Shown here: one piece after another, positions 44,005-57,106 of the stretch | Position numbering within the stretch: position 1 is the first letter of the stretch | How the letters are laid out: each line of letters opens with the position of its first letter | Assembly (NCBI GenBank): GCA_963210315.1 | Contig: OY723304.1 | Location: 1,736,001-1,800,000 of the forward strand | Origin: Rhynchopus euleeides | Taxonomy: Eukaryota; Euglenozoa; Diplonemea; Diplonemida; Diplonemidae | Direction: 5' to 3' | DNA: 64,000 bases | The notes under the pieces: generated by a model | Database searches by the model: none | What the model was told of the DNA's origin: nothing | What the model saw: only the letters and a program-made list of their open reading frames with translations | Made by a program: the position numbers and the translations under genes

Positions 44005-45431
44005 GTGTGCCTCCTGGTGGCCTGCCACCCCACTGAGTAACCACTGGCGAGAGGAGCTCAGTGTGTTCCATGCTGCAACCAGAATATTGACATGTGCCCC
44101 TATGCCCCTATGTGCCCCATGTGACTCTGTGGGGGTCTTCTCTGCGGTGCCGAAAACGGTGCGGTTTGGTGGATTTCCTCCATTTTTTTACAGGAGAAAA
44201 ACGCCAGATTTTGCCGGAAATTTGGCGGTAGGGAAGACGCCTGACACCTATGTGGCGTGACGACTGAGTGTGCAACCAGACTATTCACACGTGTCTCTGT
44301 GTGTATCTTATGTGGCGTGACGAAGGCGGGTCAACAGCCCGCTCAACAACCACCTCGTGTGTGACAGTGGGTACTTGAATTGCACCAGTGGCCGTCACTT
44401 GTGCGGCAGCGCTATCCGCCGCCTCGTTGGTTATTTGTCGCGAGACAACCTCGCAAAGGAAAAACCAGGGCTGGCTTCTGTGTGCAATCCCGAACCCTTC
44501 GTGTGAATTGTGATCTCTTGTCACATCGCGAGACCCTTTCCCTGACACGACAACAGTGGTGCCCCTCTGAACCCCTTTCAGAAGAACTTCTCGAAACCAG
44601 CCTAGTCCGGGCACCATGCATCTTTCCCACTCCCACACTACTTCATCGCTTTCACTGCTCGATTTGACCACCCCACTCCCACCAGGGGCTGTGCATGGCA
44701 GTGATTTGGGATTCCCGACCTTGTGGCATCCAGTAGCTTTCAGGCTTGAAACCGCTGCAACGTCCCCCATCTCTCCATGTTGACACAGCCCCTGTCCATC
44801 CCTCCCGTTGATGTGAACCCAGCGTCCTGCCAAATTGGGATACCCTGGCTTGCCCTTTCGAACACAGCCCCGTCAACACACGCATGCATGGTGGAGCTCG
44901 TCACGAGCCACAACGCCTGTCGGATGTCACAGCCTGGGTGTCTCGCACCCCAAGCTGTTGGTCGTCACCACCAGGAGGCGGAGGCCTTCGTCTCCGAAAC
45001 GAAAGGAAAGGTGTGCCGCCCCCAGTGGCACACCCAACGCAGCACCCGAGTCAGACATGGCCCCACCCCACCCCCACCACCACCACCACCACCACCCACC
45101 CCCCTCCCCGAGCCCCCCTCCCTCCGCCACGCGTGGATTTTTTCATACCGTGGAACAATCAATTCTACATTCTACTATTTACCCCCCCCCCCCCCCGTCC
45201 ACCAGACACAACCTGCATAACGGGTGAAGGGTGACCATTCTTGTGATCCCTTCTACTTCTATTTCACTACCCCCTCCCTCCACCACGCTACCGCATGCCG
45301 GTAGGGTGTTCGCACTTCTACCCAACATGTTTCGCGCCTCCTTTGTCCTTCGGGCAGTGTGCTGCTGCACTCACCCACTCCATCATCACTCACAGCATTC
45401 AATTGTCTCAGACCTCAGACCACACCTCACA

Positions 45432-46340
45432 ATGGCAGCGTGCGGTAACGACCAGTTCCAGCTCATCGTTGATACGATCCGCGACGGCGGGTTCCAGTCA
45501 GTGAAGGCAACGTTTGTGCAGACGGTGTGCCAGAACTTTACCTTCACAGCCAAGCAGGTGGGTGACCTACTGGCGCAGTTCGACTTCACTGACGACCGTC
45601 TGGCAGCAGTGGATCTCTTCGCCAAGTCTGTGATTGACCCGTCGAATGCTCAGGCAGCTCTGTACTCGTTTGATTCCGACGAGGCCAAGGGTGCAGCAGC
45701 GGCGAAGCTTGCATCGTTCTCGGCCACCGCAGCACGCAAGATTGCTCCGCACAAGATCGAGAATGACGGGCACCGTGGCGGCGATGCGATGAGCCGCCTC
45801 TTCACCGCGTTTGCCTCCGCGTCGATGAGCGCTGACAAGCTGACAGTGCTGCAGCAAGAGATCCAGCAGCACCCGAACCCGCCGTTCGACCACCGCCAGG
45901 TCAGGGCCATCCTTGAGAACTTCAGCTTCAGTGACGACCGCCTGAAGGCGCTTGGGATGCTGGTGGGGCCGCGCATGGCGTACCCGATGTCGTGCGCCCA
46001 GATCGTGGAGGTGCTGGATGCCTTCAGTATGAGCAACGACAAGCTGGAGGTGCTGCCGGCACTGAAGCCCTTCATCGACGACAAGCAGAACAAGCTGACC
46101 ATCGTCGCGTCATTCACCTTCAGCGACGACAAGGCCACCGCAGAGAAGATCCTGCGCGATGTTGTGGTGAGCTTCGAGCCCCCAGCAGTGCCTCCCGCAA
46201 AGGTGCAGGAGGCACTGAAAATGGTTGGCAGGTGCCCGGAAGGGTACACCTGGCGCAAGGTCGGGGGCGGGTACCGCTGCTCCGCTGGTGGGCACTACGT
46301 GAGTGATGCTCAGCTGGAGCAGTACATGGGCAATCACTGA
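45432..46340 (+). CDS. DUF4476 repeat protein, copy 3
   Basis: The protein is identical to copy 1. The upstream C-tract is the longest of the array (15 C), and the spacer has the GGGTGACCATTC variant of copy 2. Confidence 0.9.
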   Translation: MAACGNDQFQLIVDTIRDGGFQSVKATFVQTVCQNFTFTAKQVGDLLAQFDFTDDRLAAVDLFAKSVIDPSNAQAALYSFDSDEAKGAAAAKLASFSATAARKIAPHKIENDGHRGGDAMSRLFTAFASASMSADKLTVLQQEIQQHPNPPFDHRQVRAILENFSFSDDRLKALGMLVGPRMAYPMSCAQIVEVLDAFSMSNDKLEVLPALKPFIDDKQNKLTIVASFTFSDDKATAEKILRDVVVSFEPPAVPPAKVQEALKMVGRCPEGYTWRKVGGGYRCSAGGHYVSDAQLEQYMGNH

Positions 46341-47764
46341 GTGTGCCTCCTGGTGGCCTGCCACCCCACTGAGTAACCACTGGCGAGAGGAGCTCAGTGT
46401 GTTCCATGCTGCAACCAGAATATTGACATGTGCCCCTATGCCCCTATGTGCCCCATGTGACTCTGTGGGGGTCTTCTCTGCGGTGCCGAAAACGGTGCGG
46501 TTTGGTGGATTTCCTCCATTTTTTTACAGGAGAAAAACGCCAGATTTTGCCGGAAATTTGGCGGTAGGGAAGACGCCTGACACCTATGTGGCGTGACGAC
46601 TGAGTGTGCAACCAGACTATTCACACGTGTCTCTGTGTGTATCTTATGTGGCGTGACGAAGGCGGGTCAACAGCCCGCTCAACAACCACCTCGTGTGTGA
46701 CAGTGGGTACTTGAATTGCACCAGTGGCCGTCACTTGTGCGGCAGCGCTATCCGCCGCCTCGTTGGTTATTTGTCGCGAGACAACCTCGCAAAGGAAAAA
46801 CCAGGGCTGGCTTCTGTGTGCAATCCCGAACCCTTCGTGTGAATTGTGATCTCTTGTCACATCGCGAGACCCTTTCCCTGACACGACAACAGTGGTGCCC
46901 CTCTGAACCCCTTTCAGAAGAACTTCTCGAAACCAGCCTAGTCCGGGCACCATGCATCTTTCCCACTCCCACACTACTTCATCGCTTTCACTGCTCGATT
47001 TGACCACCCCACTCCCACCAGGGGCTGTGCATGGCAGTGATTTGGGATTCCCGACCTTGTGGCATCCAGTAGCTTTCAGGCTTGAAACCGCTGCAACGTC
47101 CCCCATCTCTCCATGTTGACACAGCCCCTGTCCATCCCTCCCGTTGATGTGAACCCAGCGTCCTGCCAAATTGGGATACCCTGGCTTGCCCTTTCGAACA
47201 CAGCCCCGTCAACACACGCATGCATGGTGGAGCTCGTCACGAGCCACAACGCCTGTCGGATGTCACAGCCTGGGTGTCTCGCACCCCAAGCTGTTGGTCG
47301 TCACCACCAGGAGGCGGAGGCCTTCGTCTCCGAAACGAAAGGAAAGGTGTGCCGCCCCCAGTGGCACACCCAACGCAGCACCCGAGTCAGACATGGCCCC
47401 ACCCCACCCCCACCACCACCACCACCACCACCCACCCCCCTCCCCGAGCCCCCCTCCCTCCGCCACGCGTGGATTTTTTCATACCGTGGAACAATCAATT
47501 CTACATTCTACTATTTACTCCCCCCCCCCGTCCACCAGACACAACCTGCATAACGGGTGAAGGGTGATCATTCTTGTGATCCCTTCTACTTCTATTTCAC
47601 TACCCCCTCCCTCCACCACGCTACCGCATGCCGGTAGGGTGTTCGCACTTCTACCCAACATGTTTCGCGCCTCCTTTGTCCTTCGGGCAGTGTGCTGCTG
47701 CACTCACCCACTCCATCATCACTCACAGCATTCAATTGTCTCAGACCTCAGACCACACCTCACA

Positions 47765-48673
47765 ATGGCAGCGTGCGGTAACGACCAGTTCCAGCTCATC
47801 GTTGATACGATCCGCGACGGCGGGTTCCAGTCAGTGAAGGCAACGTTTGTGCAGACGGTGTGCCAGAACTTTACCTTCACAGCCAAGCAGGTGGGTGACC
47901 TACTGGCGCAGTTCGACTTCACTGACGACCGTCTGGCAGCAGTGGATCTCTTCGCCAAGTCTGTGATTGACCCGTCGAATGCTCAGGCAGCTCTGTACTC
48001 GTTTGATTCCGACGAGGCCAAGGGTGCAGCAGCGGCGAAGCTTGCATCGTTCTCGGCCACCGCAGCACGCAAGATTGCTCCGCACAAGATCGAGAATGAC
48101 GGGCACCGTGGCGGCGATGCGATGAGCCGCCTCTTCACCGCGTTTGCCTCCGCGTCGATGAGCGCTGACAAGCTGACAGTGCTGCAGCAAGAGATCCAGC
48201 AGCACCCGAACCCGCCGTTCGACCACCGCCAGGTCAGGGCCATCCTTGAGAACTTCAGCTTCAGTGACGACCGCCTGAAGGCGCTTGGGATGCTGGTGGG
48301 GCCGCGCATGGCGTACCCGATGTCGTGCGCCCAGATCGTGGAGGTGCTGGATGCCTTCAGTATGAGCAACGACAAGCTGGAGGTGCTGCCGGCACTGAAG
48401 CCCTTCATCGACGACAAGCAGAACAAGCTGACCATCGTCGCGTCATTCACCTTCAGCGACGACAAGGCCACCGCAGAGAAGATCCTGCGCGATGTTGTGG
48501 TGAGCTTCGAGCCCCCAGCAGTGCCTCCCGCAAAGGTGCAGGAGGCACTGAAAATGGTTGGCAGGTGCCCGGAAGGGTACACCTGGCGCAAGGTCGGGGG
48601 CGGGTACCGCTGCTCCGCTGGTGGGCACTACGTGAGTGATGCTCAGCTGGAGCAGTACATGGGCAATCACTGA
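47765..48673 (+). CDS. DUF4476 repeat protein, copy 4
   Basis: The protein is identical to copy 1. This is the first unit with the TTTACTCCC form of the tract (T then 10 C), which is found in copies 4-7 only. Confidence 0.9.
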   Translation: MAACGNDQFQLIVDTIRDGGFQSVKATFVQTVCQNFTFTAKQVGDLLAQFDFTDDRLAAVDLFAKSVIDPSNAQAALYSFDSDEAKGAAAAKLASFSATAARKIAPHKIENDGHRGGDAMSRLFTAFASASMSADKLTVLQQEIQQHPNPPFDHRQVRAILENFSFSDDRLKALGMLVGPRMAYPMSCAQIVEVLDAFSMSNDKLEVLPALKPFIDDKQNKLTIVASFTFSDDKATAEKILRDVVVSFEPPAVPPAKVQEALKMVGRCPEGYTWRKVGGGYRCSAGGHYVSDAQLEQYMGNH

Positions 48674-50097
48674 GTGTGCCTCCTGGTGGCCTGCCACCCC
48701 ACTGAGTAACCACTGGCGAGAGGAGCTCAGTGTGTTCCATGCTGCAACCAGAATATTGACATGTGCCCCTATGCCCCTATGTGCCCCATGTGACTCTGTG
48801 GGGGTCTTCTCTGCGGTGCCGAAAACGGTGCGGTTTGGTGGATTTCCTCCATTTTTTTACAGGAGAAAAACGCCAGATTTTGCCGGAAATTTGGCGGTAG
48901 GGAAGACGCCTGACACCTATGTGGCGTGACGACTGAGTGTGCAACCAGACTATTCACACGTGTCTCTGTGTGTATCTTATGTGGCGTGACGAAGGCGGGT
49001 CAACAGCCCGCTCAACAACCACCTCGTGTGTGACAGTGGGTACTTGAATTGCACCAGTGGCCGTCACTTGTGCGGCAGCGCTATCCGCCGCCTCGTTGGT
49101 TATTTGTCGCGAGACAACCTCGCAAAGGAAAAACCAGGGCTGGCTTCTGTGTGCAATCCCGAACCCTTCGTGTGAATTGTGATCTCTTGTCACATCGCGA
49201 GACCCTTTCCCTGACACGACAACAGTGGTGCCCCTCTGAACCCCTTTCAGAAGAACTTCTCGAAACCAGCCTAGTCCGGGCACCATGCATCTTTCCCACT
49301 CCCACACTACTTCATCGCTTTCACTGCTCGATTTGACCACCCCACTCCCACCAGGGGCTGTGCATGGCAGTGATTTGGGATTCCCGACCTTGTGGCATCC
49401 AGTAGCTTTCAGGCTTGAAACCGCTGCAACGTCCCCCATCTCTCCATGTTGACACAGCCCCTGTCCATCCCTCCCGTTGATGTGAACCCAGCGTCCTGCC
49501 AAATTGGGATACCCTGGCTTGCCCTTTCGAACACAGCCCCGTCAACACACGCATGCATGGTGGAGCTCGTCACGAGCCACAACGCCTGTCGGATGTCACA
49601 GCCTGGGTGTCTCGCACCCCAAGCTGTTGGTCGTCACCACCAGGAGGCGGAGGCCTTCGTCTCCGAAACGAAAGGAAAGGTGTGCCGCCCCCAGTGGCAC
49701 ACCCAACGCAGCACCCGAGTCAGACATGGCCCCACCCCACCCCCACCACCACCACCACCACCACCCACCCCCCTCCCCGAGCCCCCCTCCCTCCGCCACG
49801 CGTGGATTTTTTCATACCGTGGAACAATCAATTCTACATTCTACTATTTACTCCCCCCCCCCGTCCACCAGACACAACCTGCATAACGGGTGAAGGGTGA
49901 TCATTCTTGTGATCCCTTCTACTTCTATTTCACTACCCCCTCCCTCCACCACGCTACCGCATGCCGGTAGGGTGTTCGCACTTCTACCCAACATGTTTCG
50001 CGCCTCCTTTGTCCTTCGGGCAGTGTGCTGCTGCACTCACCCACTCCATCATCACTCACAGCATTCAATTGTCTCAGACCTCAGACCACACCTCACA

Positions 50098-51006
50098 ATG
50101 GCAGCGTGCGGTAACGACCAGTTCCAGCTCATCGTTGATACGATCCGCGACGGCGGGTTCCAGTCAGTGAAGGCAACGTTTGTGCAGACGGTGTGCCAGA
50201 ACTTTACCTTCACAGCCAAGCAGGTGGGTGACCTACTGGCGCAGTTCGACTTCACTGACGACCGTCTGGCAGCAGTGGATCTCTTCGCCAAGTCTGTGAT
50301 TGACCCGTCGAATGCTCAGGCAGCTCTGTACTCGTTTGATTCCGACGAGGCCAAGGGTGCAGCAGCGGCGAAGCTTGCATCGTTCTCGGCCACCGCAGCA
50401 CGCAAGATTGCTCCGCACAAGATCGAGAATGACGGGCACCGTGGCGGCGATGCGATGAGCCGCCTCTTCACCGCGTTTGCCTCCGCGTCGATGAGCGCTG
50501 ACAAGCTGACAGTGCTGCAGCAAGAGATCCAGCAGCACCCGAACCCGCCGTTCGACCACCGCCAGGTCAGGGCCATCCTTGAGAACTTCAGCTTCAGTGA
50601 CGACCGCCTGAAGGCGCTTGGGATGCTGGTGGGGCCGCGCATGGCGTACCCGATGTCGTGCGCCCAGATCGTGGAGGTGCTGGATGCCTTCAGTATGAGC
50701 AACGACAAGCTGGAGGTGCTGCCGGCACTGAAGCCCTTCATCGACGACAAGCAGAACAAGCTGACCATCGTCGCGTCATTCACCTTCAGCGACGACAAGG
50801 CCACCGCAGAGAAGATCCTGCGCGATGTTGTGGTGAGCTTCGAGCCCCCAGCAGTGCCTCCCGCAAAGGTGCAGGAGGCACTGAAAATGGTTGGCAGGTG
50901 CCCGGAAGGGTACACCTGGCGCAAGGTCGGGGGCGGGTACCGCTGCTCCGCTGGTGGGCACTACGTGAGTGATGCTCAGCTGGAGCAGTACATGGGCAAT
51001 CACTGA
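50098..51006 (+). CDS. DUF4476 repeat protein, copy 5
   Basis: The protein is identical to copy 1. The unit length of 2,333 bp and the T+10C tract match copies 4 and 6, so I can see no difference between these three units. Confidence 0.9.
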   Translation: MAACGNDQFQLIVDTIRDGGFQSVKATFVQTVCQNFTFTAKQVGDLLAQFDFTDDRLAAVDLFAKSVIDPSNAQAALYSFDSDEAKGAAAAKLASFSATAARKIAPHKIENDGHRGGDAMSRLFTAFASASMSADKLTVLQQEIQQHPNPPFDHRQVRAILENFSFSDDRLKALGMLVGPRMAYPMSCAQIVEVLDAFSMSNDKLEVLPALKPFIDDKQNKLTIVASFTFSDDKATAEKILRDVVVSFEPPAVPPAKVQEALKMVGRCPEGYTWRKVGGGYRCSAGGHYVSDAQLEQYMGNH

Positions 51007-52430
51007 GTGTGCCTCCTGGTGGCCTGCCACCCCACTGAGTAACCACTGGCGAGAGGAGCTCAGTGTGTTCCATGCTGCAACCAGAATATTGACATGTGCC
51101 CCTATGCCCCTATGTGCCCCATGTGACTCTGTGGGGGTCTTCTCTGCGGTGCCGAAAACGGTGCGGTTTGGTGGATTTCCTCCATTTTTTTACAGGAGAA
51201 AAACGCCAGATTTTGCCGGAAATTTGGCGGTAGGGAAGACGCCTGACACCTATGTGGCGTGACGACTGAGTGTGCAACCAGACTATTCACACGTGTCTCT
51301 GTGTGTATCTTATGTGGCGTGACGAAGGCGGGTCAACAGCCCGCTCAACAACCACCTCGTGTGTGACAGTGGGTACTTGAATTGCACCAGTGGCCGTCAC
51401 TTGTGCGGCAGCGCTATCCGCCGCCTCGTTGGTTATTTGTCGCGAGACAACCTCGCAAAGGAAAAACCAGGGCTGGCTTCTGTGTGCAATCCCGAACCCT
51501 TCGTGTGAATTGTGATCTCTTGTCACATCGCGAGACCCTTTCCCTGACACGACAACAGTGGTGCCCCTCTGAACCCCTTTCAGAAGAACTTCTCGAAACC
51601 AGCCTAGTCCGGGCACCATGCATCTTTCCCACTCCCACACTACTTCATCGCTTTCACTGCTCGATTTGACCACCCCACTCCCACCAGGGGCTGTGCATGG
51701 CAGTGATTTGGGATTCCCGACCTTGTGGCATCCAGTAGCTTTCAGGCTTGAAACCGCTGCAACGTCCCCCATCTCTCCATGTTGACACAGCCCCTGTCCA
51801 TCCCTCCCGTTGATGTGAACCCAGCGTCCTGCCAAATTGGGATACCCTGGCTTGCCCTTTCGAACACAGCCCCGTCAACACACGCATGCATGGTGGAGCT
51901 CGTCACGAGCCACAACGCCTGTCGGATGTCACAGCCTGGGTGTCTCGCACCCCAAGCTGTTGGTCGTCACCACCAGGAGGCGGAGGCCTTCGTCTCCGAA
52001 ACGAAAGGAAAGGTGTGCCGCCCCCAGTGGCACACCCAACGCAGCACCCGAGTCAGACATGGCCCCACCCCACCCCCACCACCACCACCACCACCACCCA
52101 CCCCCCTCCCCGAGCCCCCCTCCCTCCGCCACGCGTGGATTTTTTCATACCGTGGAACAATCAATTCTACATTCTACTATTTACTCCCCCCCCCCGTCCA
52201 CCAGACACAACCTGCATAACGGGTGAAGGGTGATCATTCTTGTGATCCCTTCTACTTCTATTTCACTACCCCCTCCCTCCACCACGCTACCGCATGCCGG
52301 TAGGGTGTTCGCACTTCTACCCAACATGTTTCGCGCCTCCTTTGTCCTTCGGGCAGTGTGCTGCTGCACTCACCCACTCCATCATCACTCACAGCATTCA
52401 ATTGTCTCAGACCTCAGACCACACCTCACA

Positions 52431-53339
52431 ATGGCAGCGTGCGGTAACGACCAGTTCCAGCTCATCGTTGATACGATCCGCGACGGCGGGTTCCAGTCAG
52501 TGAAGGCAACGTTTGTGCAGACGGTGTGCCAGAACTTTACCTTCACAGCCAAGCAGGTGGGTGACCTACTGGCGCAGTTCGACTTCACTGACGACCGTCT
52601 GGCAGCAGTGGATCTCTTCGCCAAGTCTGTGATTGACCCGTCGAATGCTCAGGCAGCTCTGTACTCGTTTGATTCCGACGAGGCCAAGGGTGCAGCAGCG
52701 GCGAAGCTTGCATCGTTCTCGGCCACCGCAGCACGCAAGATTGCTCCGCACAAGATCGAGAATGACGGGCACCGTGGCGGCGATGCGATGAGCCGCCTCT
52801 TCACCGCGTTTGCCTCCGCGTCGATGAGCGCTGACAAGCTGACAGTGCTGCAGCAAGAGATCCAGCAGCACCCGAACCCGCCGTTCGACCACCGCCAGGT
52901 CAGGGCCATCCTTGAGAACTTCAGCTTCAGTGACGACCGCCTGAAGGCGCTTGGGATGCTGGTGGGGCCGCGCATGGCGTACCCGATGTCGTGCGCCCAG
53001 ATCGTGGAGGTGCTGGATGCCTTCAGTATGAGCAACGACAAGCTGGAGGTGCTGCCGGCACTGAAGCCCTTCATCGACGACAAGCAGAACAAGCTGACCA
53101 TCGTCGCGTCATTCACCTTCAGCGACGACAAGGCCACCGCAGAGAAGATCCTGCGCGATGTTGTGGTGAGCTTCGAGCCCCCAGCAGTGCCTCCCGCAAA
53201 GGTGCAGGAGGCACTGAAAATGGTTGGCAGGTGCCCGGAAGGGTACACCTGGCGCAAGGTCGGGGGCGGGTACCGCTGCTCCGCTGGTGGGCACTACGTG
53301 AGTGATGCTCAGCTGGAGCAGTACATGGGCAATCACTGA
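52431..53339 (+). CDS. DUF4476 repeat protein, copy 6
   Basis: The protein is identical to copy 1, with the T+10C tract as in copies 4 and 5. Confidence 0.9.
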   Translation: MAACGNDQFQLIVDTIRDGGFQSVKATFVQTVCQNFTFTAKQVGDLLAQFDFTDDRLAAVDLFAKSVIDPSNAQAALYSFDSDEAKGAAAAKLASFSATAARKIAPHKIENDGHRGGDAMSRLFTAFASASMSADKLTVLQQEIQQHPNPPFDHRQVRAILENFSFSDDRLKALGMLVGPRMAYPMSCAQIVEVLDAFSMSNDKLEVLPALKPFIDDKQNKLTIVASFTFSDDKATAEKILRDVVVSFEPPAVPPAKVQEALKMVGRCPEGYTWRKVGGGYRCSAGGHYVSDAQLEQYMGNH

Positions 53340-54764
53340 GTGTGCCTCCTGGTGGCCTGCCACCCCACTGAGTAACCACTGGCGAGAGGAGCTCAGTGTG
53401 TTCCATGCTGCAACCAGAATATTGACATGTGCCCCTATGCCCCTATGTGCCCCATGTGACTCTGTGGGGGTCTTCTCTGCGGTGCCGAAAACGGTGCGGT
53501 TTGGTGGATTTCCTCCATTTTTTTACAGGAGAAAAACGCCAGATTTTGCCGGAAATTTGGCGGTAGGGAAGACGCCTGACACCTATGTGGCGTGACGACT
53601 GAGTGTGCAACCAGACTATTCACACGTGTCTCTGTGTGTATCTTATGTGGCGTGACGAAGGCGGGTCAACAGCCCGCTCAACAACCACCTCGTGTGTGAC
53701 AGTGGGTACTTGAATTGCACCAGTGGCCGTCACTTGTGCGGCAGCGCTATCCGCCGCCTCGTTGGTTATTTGTCGCGAGACAACCTCGCAAAGGAAAAAC
53801 CAGGGCTGGCTTCTGTGTGCAATCCCGAACCCTTCGTGTGAATTGTGATCTCTTGTCACATCGCGAGACCCTTTCCCTGACACGACAACAGTGGTGCCCC
53901 TCTGAACCCCTTTCAGAAGAACTTCTCGAAACCAGCCTAGTCCGGGCACCATGCATCTTTCCCACTCCCACACTACTTCATCGCTTTCACTGCTCGATTT
54001 GACCACCCCACTCCCACCAGGGGCTGTGCATGGCAGTGATTTGGGATTCCCGACCTTGTGGCATCCAGTAGCTTTCAGGCTTGAAACCGCTGCAACGTCC
54101 CCCATCTCTCCATGTTGACACAGCCCCTGTCCATCCCTCCCGTTGATGTGAACCCAGCGTCCTGCCAAATTGGGATACCCTGGCTTGCCCTTTCGAACAC
54201 AGCCCCGTCAACACACGCATGCATGGTGGAGCTCGTCACGAGCCACAACGCCTGTCGGATGTCACAGCCTGGGTGTCTCGCACCCCAAGCTGTTGGTCGT
54301 CACCACCAGGAGGCGGAGGCCTTCGTCTCCGAAACGAAAGGAAAGGTGTGCCGCCCCCAGTGGCACACCCAACGCAGCACCCGAGTCAGACATGGCCCCA
54401 CCCCACCCCCACCACCACCACCACCACCACCCACCCCCCTCCCCGAGCCCCCCTCCCTCCGCCACGCGTGGATTTTTTCATACCGTGGAACAATCAATTC
54501 TACATTCTACTATTTACTCCCCCCCCCCCGTCCACCAGACACAACCTGCATAACGGGTGAAGGGTGATCATTCTTGTGATCCCTTCTACTTCTATTTCAC
54601 TACCCCCTCCCTCCACCACGCTACCGCATGCCGGTAGGGTGTTCGCACTTCTACCCAACATGTTTCGCGCCTCCTTTGTCCTTCGGGCAGTGTGCTGCTG
54701 CACTCACCCACTCCATCATCACTCACAGCATTCAATTGTCTCAGACCTCAGACCACACCTCACA

Positions 54765-55673
54765 ATGGCAGCGTGCGGTAACGACCAGTTCCAGCTCATC
54801 GTTGATACGATCCGCGACGGCGGGTTCCAGTCAGTGAAGGCAACGTTTGTGCAGACGGTGTGCCAGAACTTTACCTTCACAGCCAAGCAGGTGGGTGACC
54901 TACTGGCGCAGTTCGACTTCACTGACGACCGTCTGGCAGCAGTGGATCTCTTCGCCAAGTCTGTGATTGACCCGTCGAATGCTCAGGCAGCTCTGTACTC
55001 GTTTGATTCCGACGAGGCCAAGGGTGCAGCAGCGGCGAAGCTTGCATCGTTCTCGGCCACCGCAGCACGCAAGATTGCTCCGCACAAGATCGAGAATGAC
55101 GGGCACCGTGGCGGCGATGCGATGAGCCGCCTCTTCACCGCGTTTGCCTCCGCGTCGATGAGCGCTGACAAGCTGACAGTGCTGCAGCAAGAGATCCAGC
55201 AGCACCCGAACCCGCCGTTCGACCACCGCCAGGTCAGGGCCATCCTTGAGAACTTCAGCTTCAGTGACGACCGCCTGAAGGCGCTTGGGATGCTGGTGGG
55301 GCCGCGCATGGCGTACCCGATGTCGTGCGCCCAGATCGTGGAGGTGCTGGATGCCTTCAGTATGAGCAACGACAAGCTGGAGGTGCTGCCGGCACTGAAG
55401 CCCTTCATCGACGACAAGCAGAACAAGCTGACCATCGTCGCGTCATTCACCTTCAGCGACGACAAGGCCACCGCAGAGAAGATCCTGCGCGATGTTGTGG
55501 TGAGCTTCGAGCCCCCAGCAGTGCCTCCCGCAAAGGTGCAGGAGGCACTGAAAATGGTTGGCAGGTGCCCGGAAGGGTACACCTGGCGCAAGGTCGGGGG
55601 CGGGTACCGCTGCTCCGCTGGTGGGCACTACGTGAGTGATGCTCAGCTGGAGCAGTACATGGGCAATCACTGA
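54765..55673 (+). CDS. DUF4476 repeat protein, copy 7
   Basis: The protein is identical to copy 1. The tract is T+11C. The downstream spacer is the last full-length one; it still contains the 263-bp segment that copy 8 lacks. Confidence 0.9.
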   Translation: MAACGNDQFQLIVDTIRDGGFQSVKATFVQTVCQNFTFTAKQVGDLLAQFDFTDDRLAAVDLFAKSVIDPSNAQAALYSFDSDEAKGAAAAKLASFSATAARKIAPHKIENDGHRGGDAMSRLFTAFASASMSADKLTVLQQEIQQHPNPPFDHRQVRAILENFSFSDDRLKALGMLVGPRMAYPMSCAQIVEVLDAFSMSNDKLEVLPALKPFIDDKQNKLTIVASFTFSDDKATAEKILRDVVVSFEPPAVPPAKVQEALKMVGRCPEGYTWRKVGGGYRCSAGGHYVSDAQLEQYMGNH

Positions 55674-55942
55674 GTGTGCCTCCTGGTGGCCTGCCACCCC
55701 ACTGAGTAACCACTGGCGAGAGGAGCTCAGTGTGTTCCATGCTGCAACCAGAATATTGACATGTGCCCCTATGCCCCTATGTGCCCCATGTGACTCTGTG
55801 GGGGTCTTCTCTGCGGTGCCGAAAACGGTGCGGTTTGGTGGATTTCCTCCATTTTTTTACAGGAGAAAAACGCCAGATTTTGCCGGAAATTTGGCGGTAG
55901 GGAAGACGCCTGACACCTATGTGGCGTGACGACTGAGTGTGC
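55669..55942 (+). repeat. 263-bp segment bounded by 11-bp direct repeats, absent after copy 8
   Basis: ACTGAGTGTGC overlaps the stop codon of copies 1-7 (here 55669-55679) and recurs 263 bp later (55932-55942). After copy 8 there is only one ACTGAGTGTGC, followed directly by AACCAGACTATTCAC. This is the pattern left by recombination between short direct repeats, and it changes the 3'-UTR. Confidence 0.9.
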
Positions 55943-57106
55943 AACCAGACTATTCACACGTGTCTCTGTGTGTATCTTATGTGGCGTGACGAAGGCGGGT
56001 CAACAGCCCGCTCAACAACCACCTCGTGTGTGACAGTGGGTACTTGAATTGCACCAGTGGCCGTCACTTGTGCGGCAGCGCTATCCGCCGCCTCGTTGGT
56101 TATTTGTCGCGAGACAACCTCGCAAAGGAAAAACCAGGGCTGGCTTCTGTGTGCAATCCCGAACCCTTCGTGTGAATTGTGATCTCTTGTCACATCGCGA
56201 GACCCTTTCCCTGACACGACAACAGTGGTGCCCCTCTGAACCCCTTTCAGAAGAACTTCTCGAAACCAGCCTAGTCCGGGCACCATGCATCTTTCCCACT
56301 CCCACACTACTTCATCGCTTTCACTGCTCGATTTGACCACCCCACTCCCACCAGGGGCTGTGCATGGCAGTGATTTGGGATTCCCGACCTTGTGGCATCC
56401 AGTAGCTTTCAGGCTTGAAACCGCTGCAACGTCCCCCATCTCTCCATGTTGACACAGCCCCTGTCCATCCCTCCCGTTGATGTGAACCCAGCGTCCTGCC
56501 AAATTGGGATACCCTGGCTTGCCCTTTCGAACACAGCCCCGTCAACACACGCATGCATGGTGGAGCTCGTCACGAGCCACAACGCCTGTCGGATGTCACA
56601 GCCTGGGTGTCTCGCACCCCAAGCTGTTGGTCGTCACCACCAGGAGGCGGAGGCCTTCGTCTCCGAAACGAAAGGAAAGGTGTGCCGCCCCCAGTGGCAC
56701 ACCCAACGCAGCACCCGAGTCAGACATGGCCCCACCCCACCCCCACCCCCACCACCACCACCACCACCACCACCACCCACCCCCCTCCCCGAGCCCCCCT
56801 CCCTCCGCCACGCGTGGATTTTTTCATACCGTGGAACAATCAATTCTACATTCTACTATTTACCCCCCCCCCTCCACCAGACACAACCTGCATAACGGGT
56901 GAAGGGTGATCATTCTTGTGATCCCTTCTACTTCTATTTCACTACCCCCTCCCTCCACCACGCTACCGCATGCCGGTAGGGTGTTCGCACTTCTACCCAA
57001 CATGTTTCGCGCCTCCTTTGTCCTTCGGGCAGTGTGCTGCTGCACTCACCCACTCCATCATCACTCACAGCATTCAATTGTCTCAGACCTCAGACCACAC
57101 CTCACA

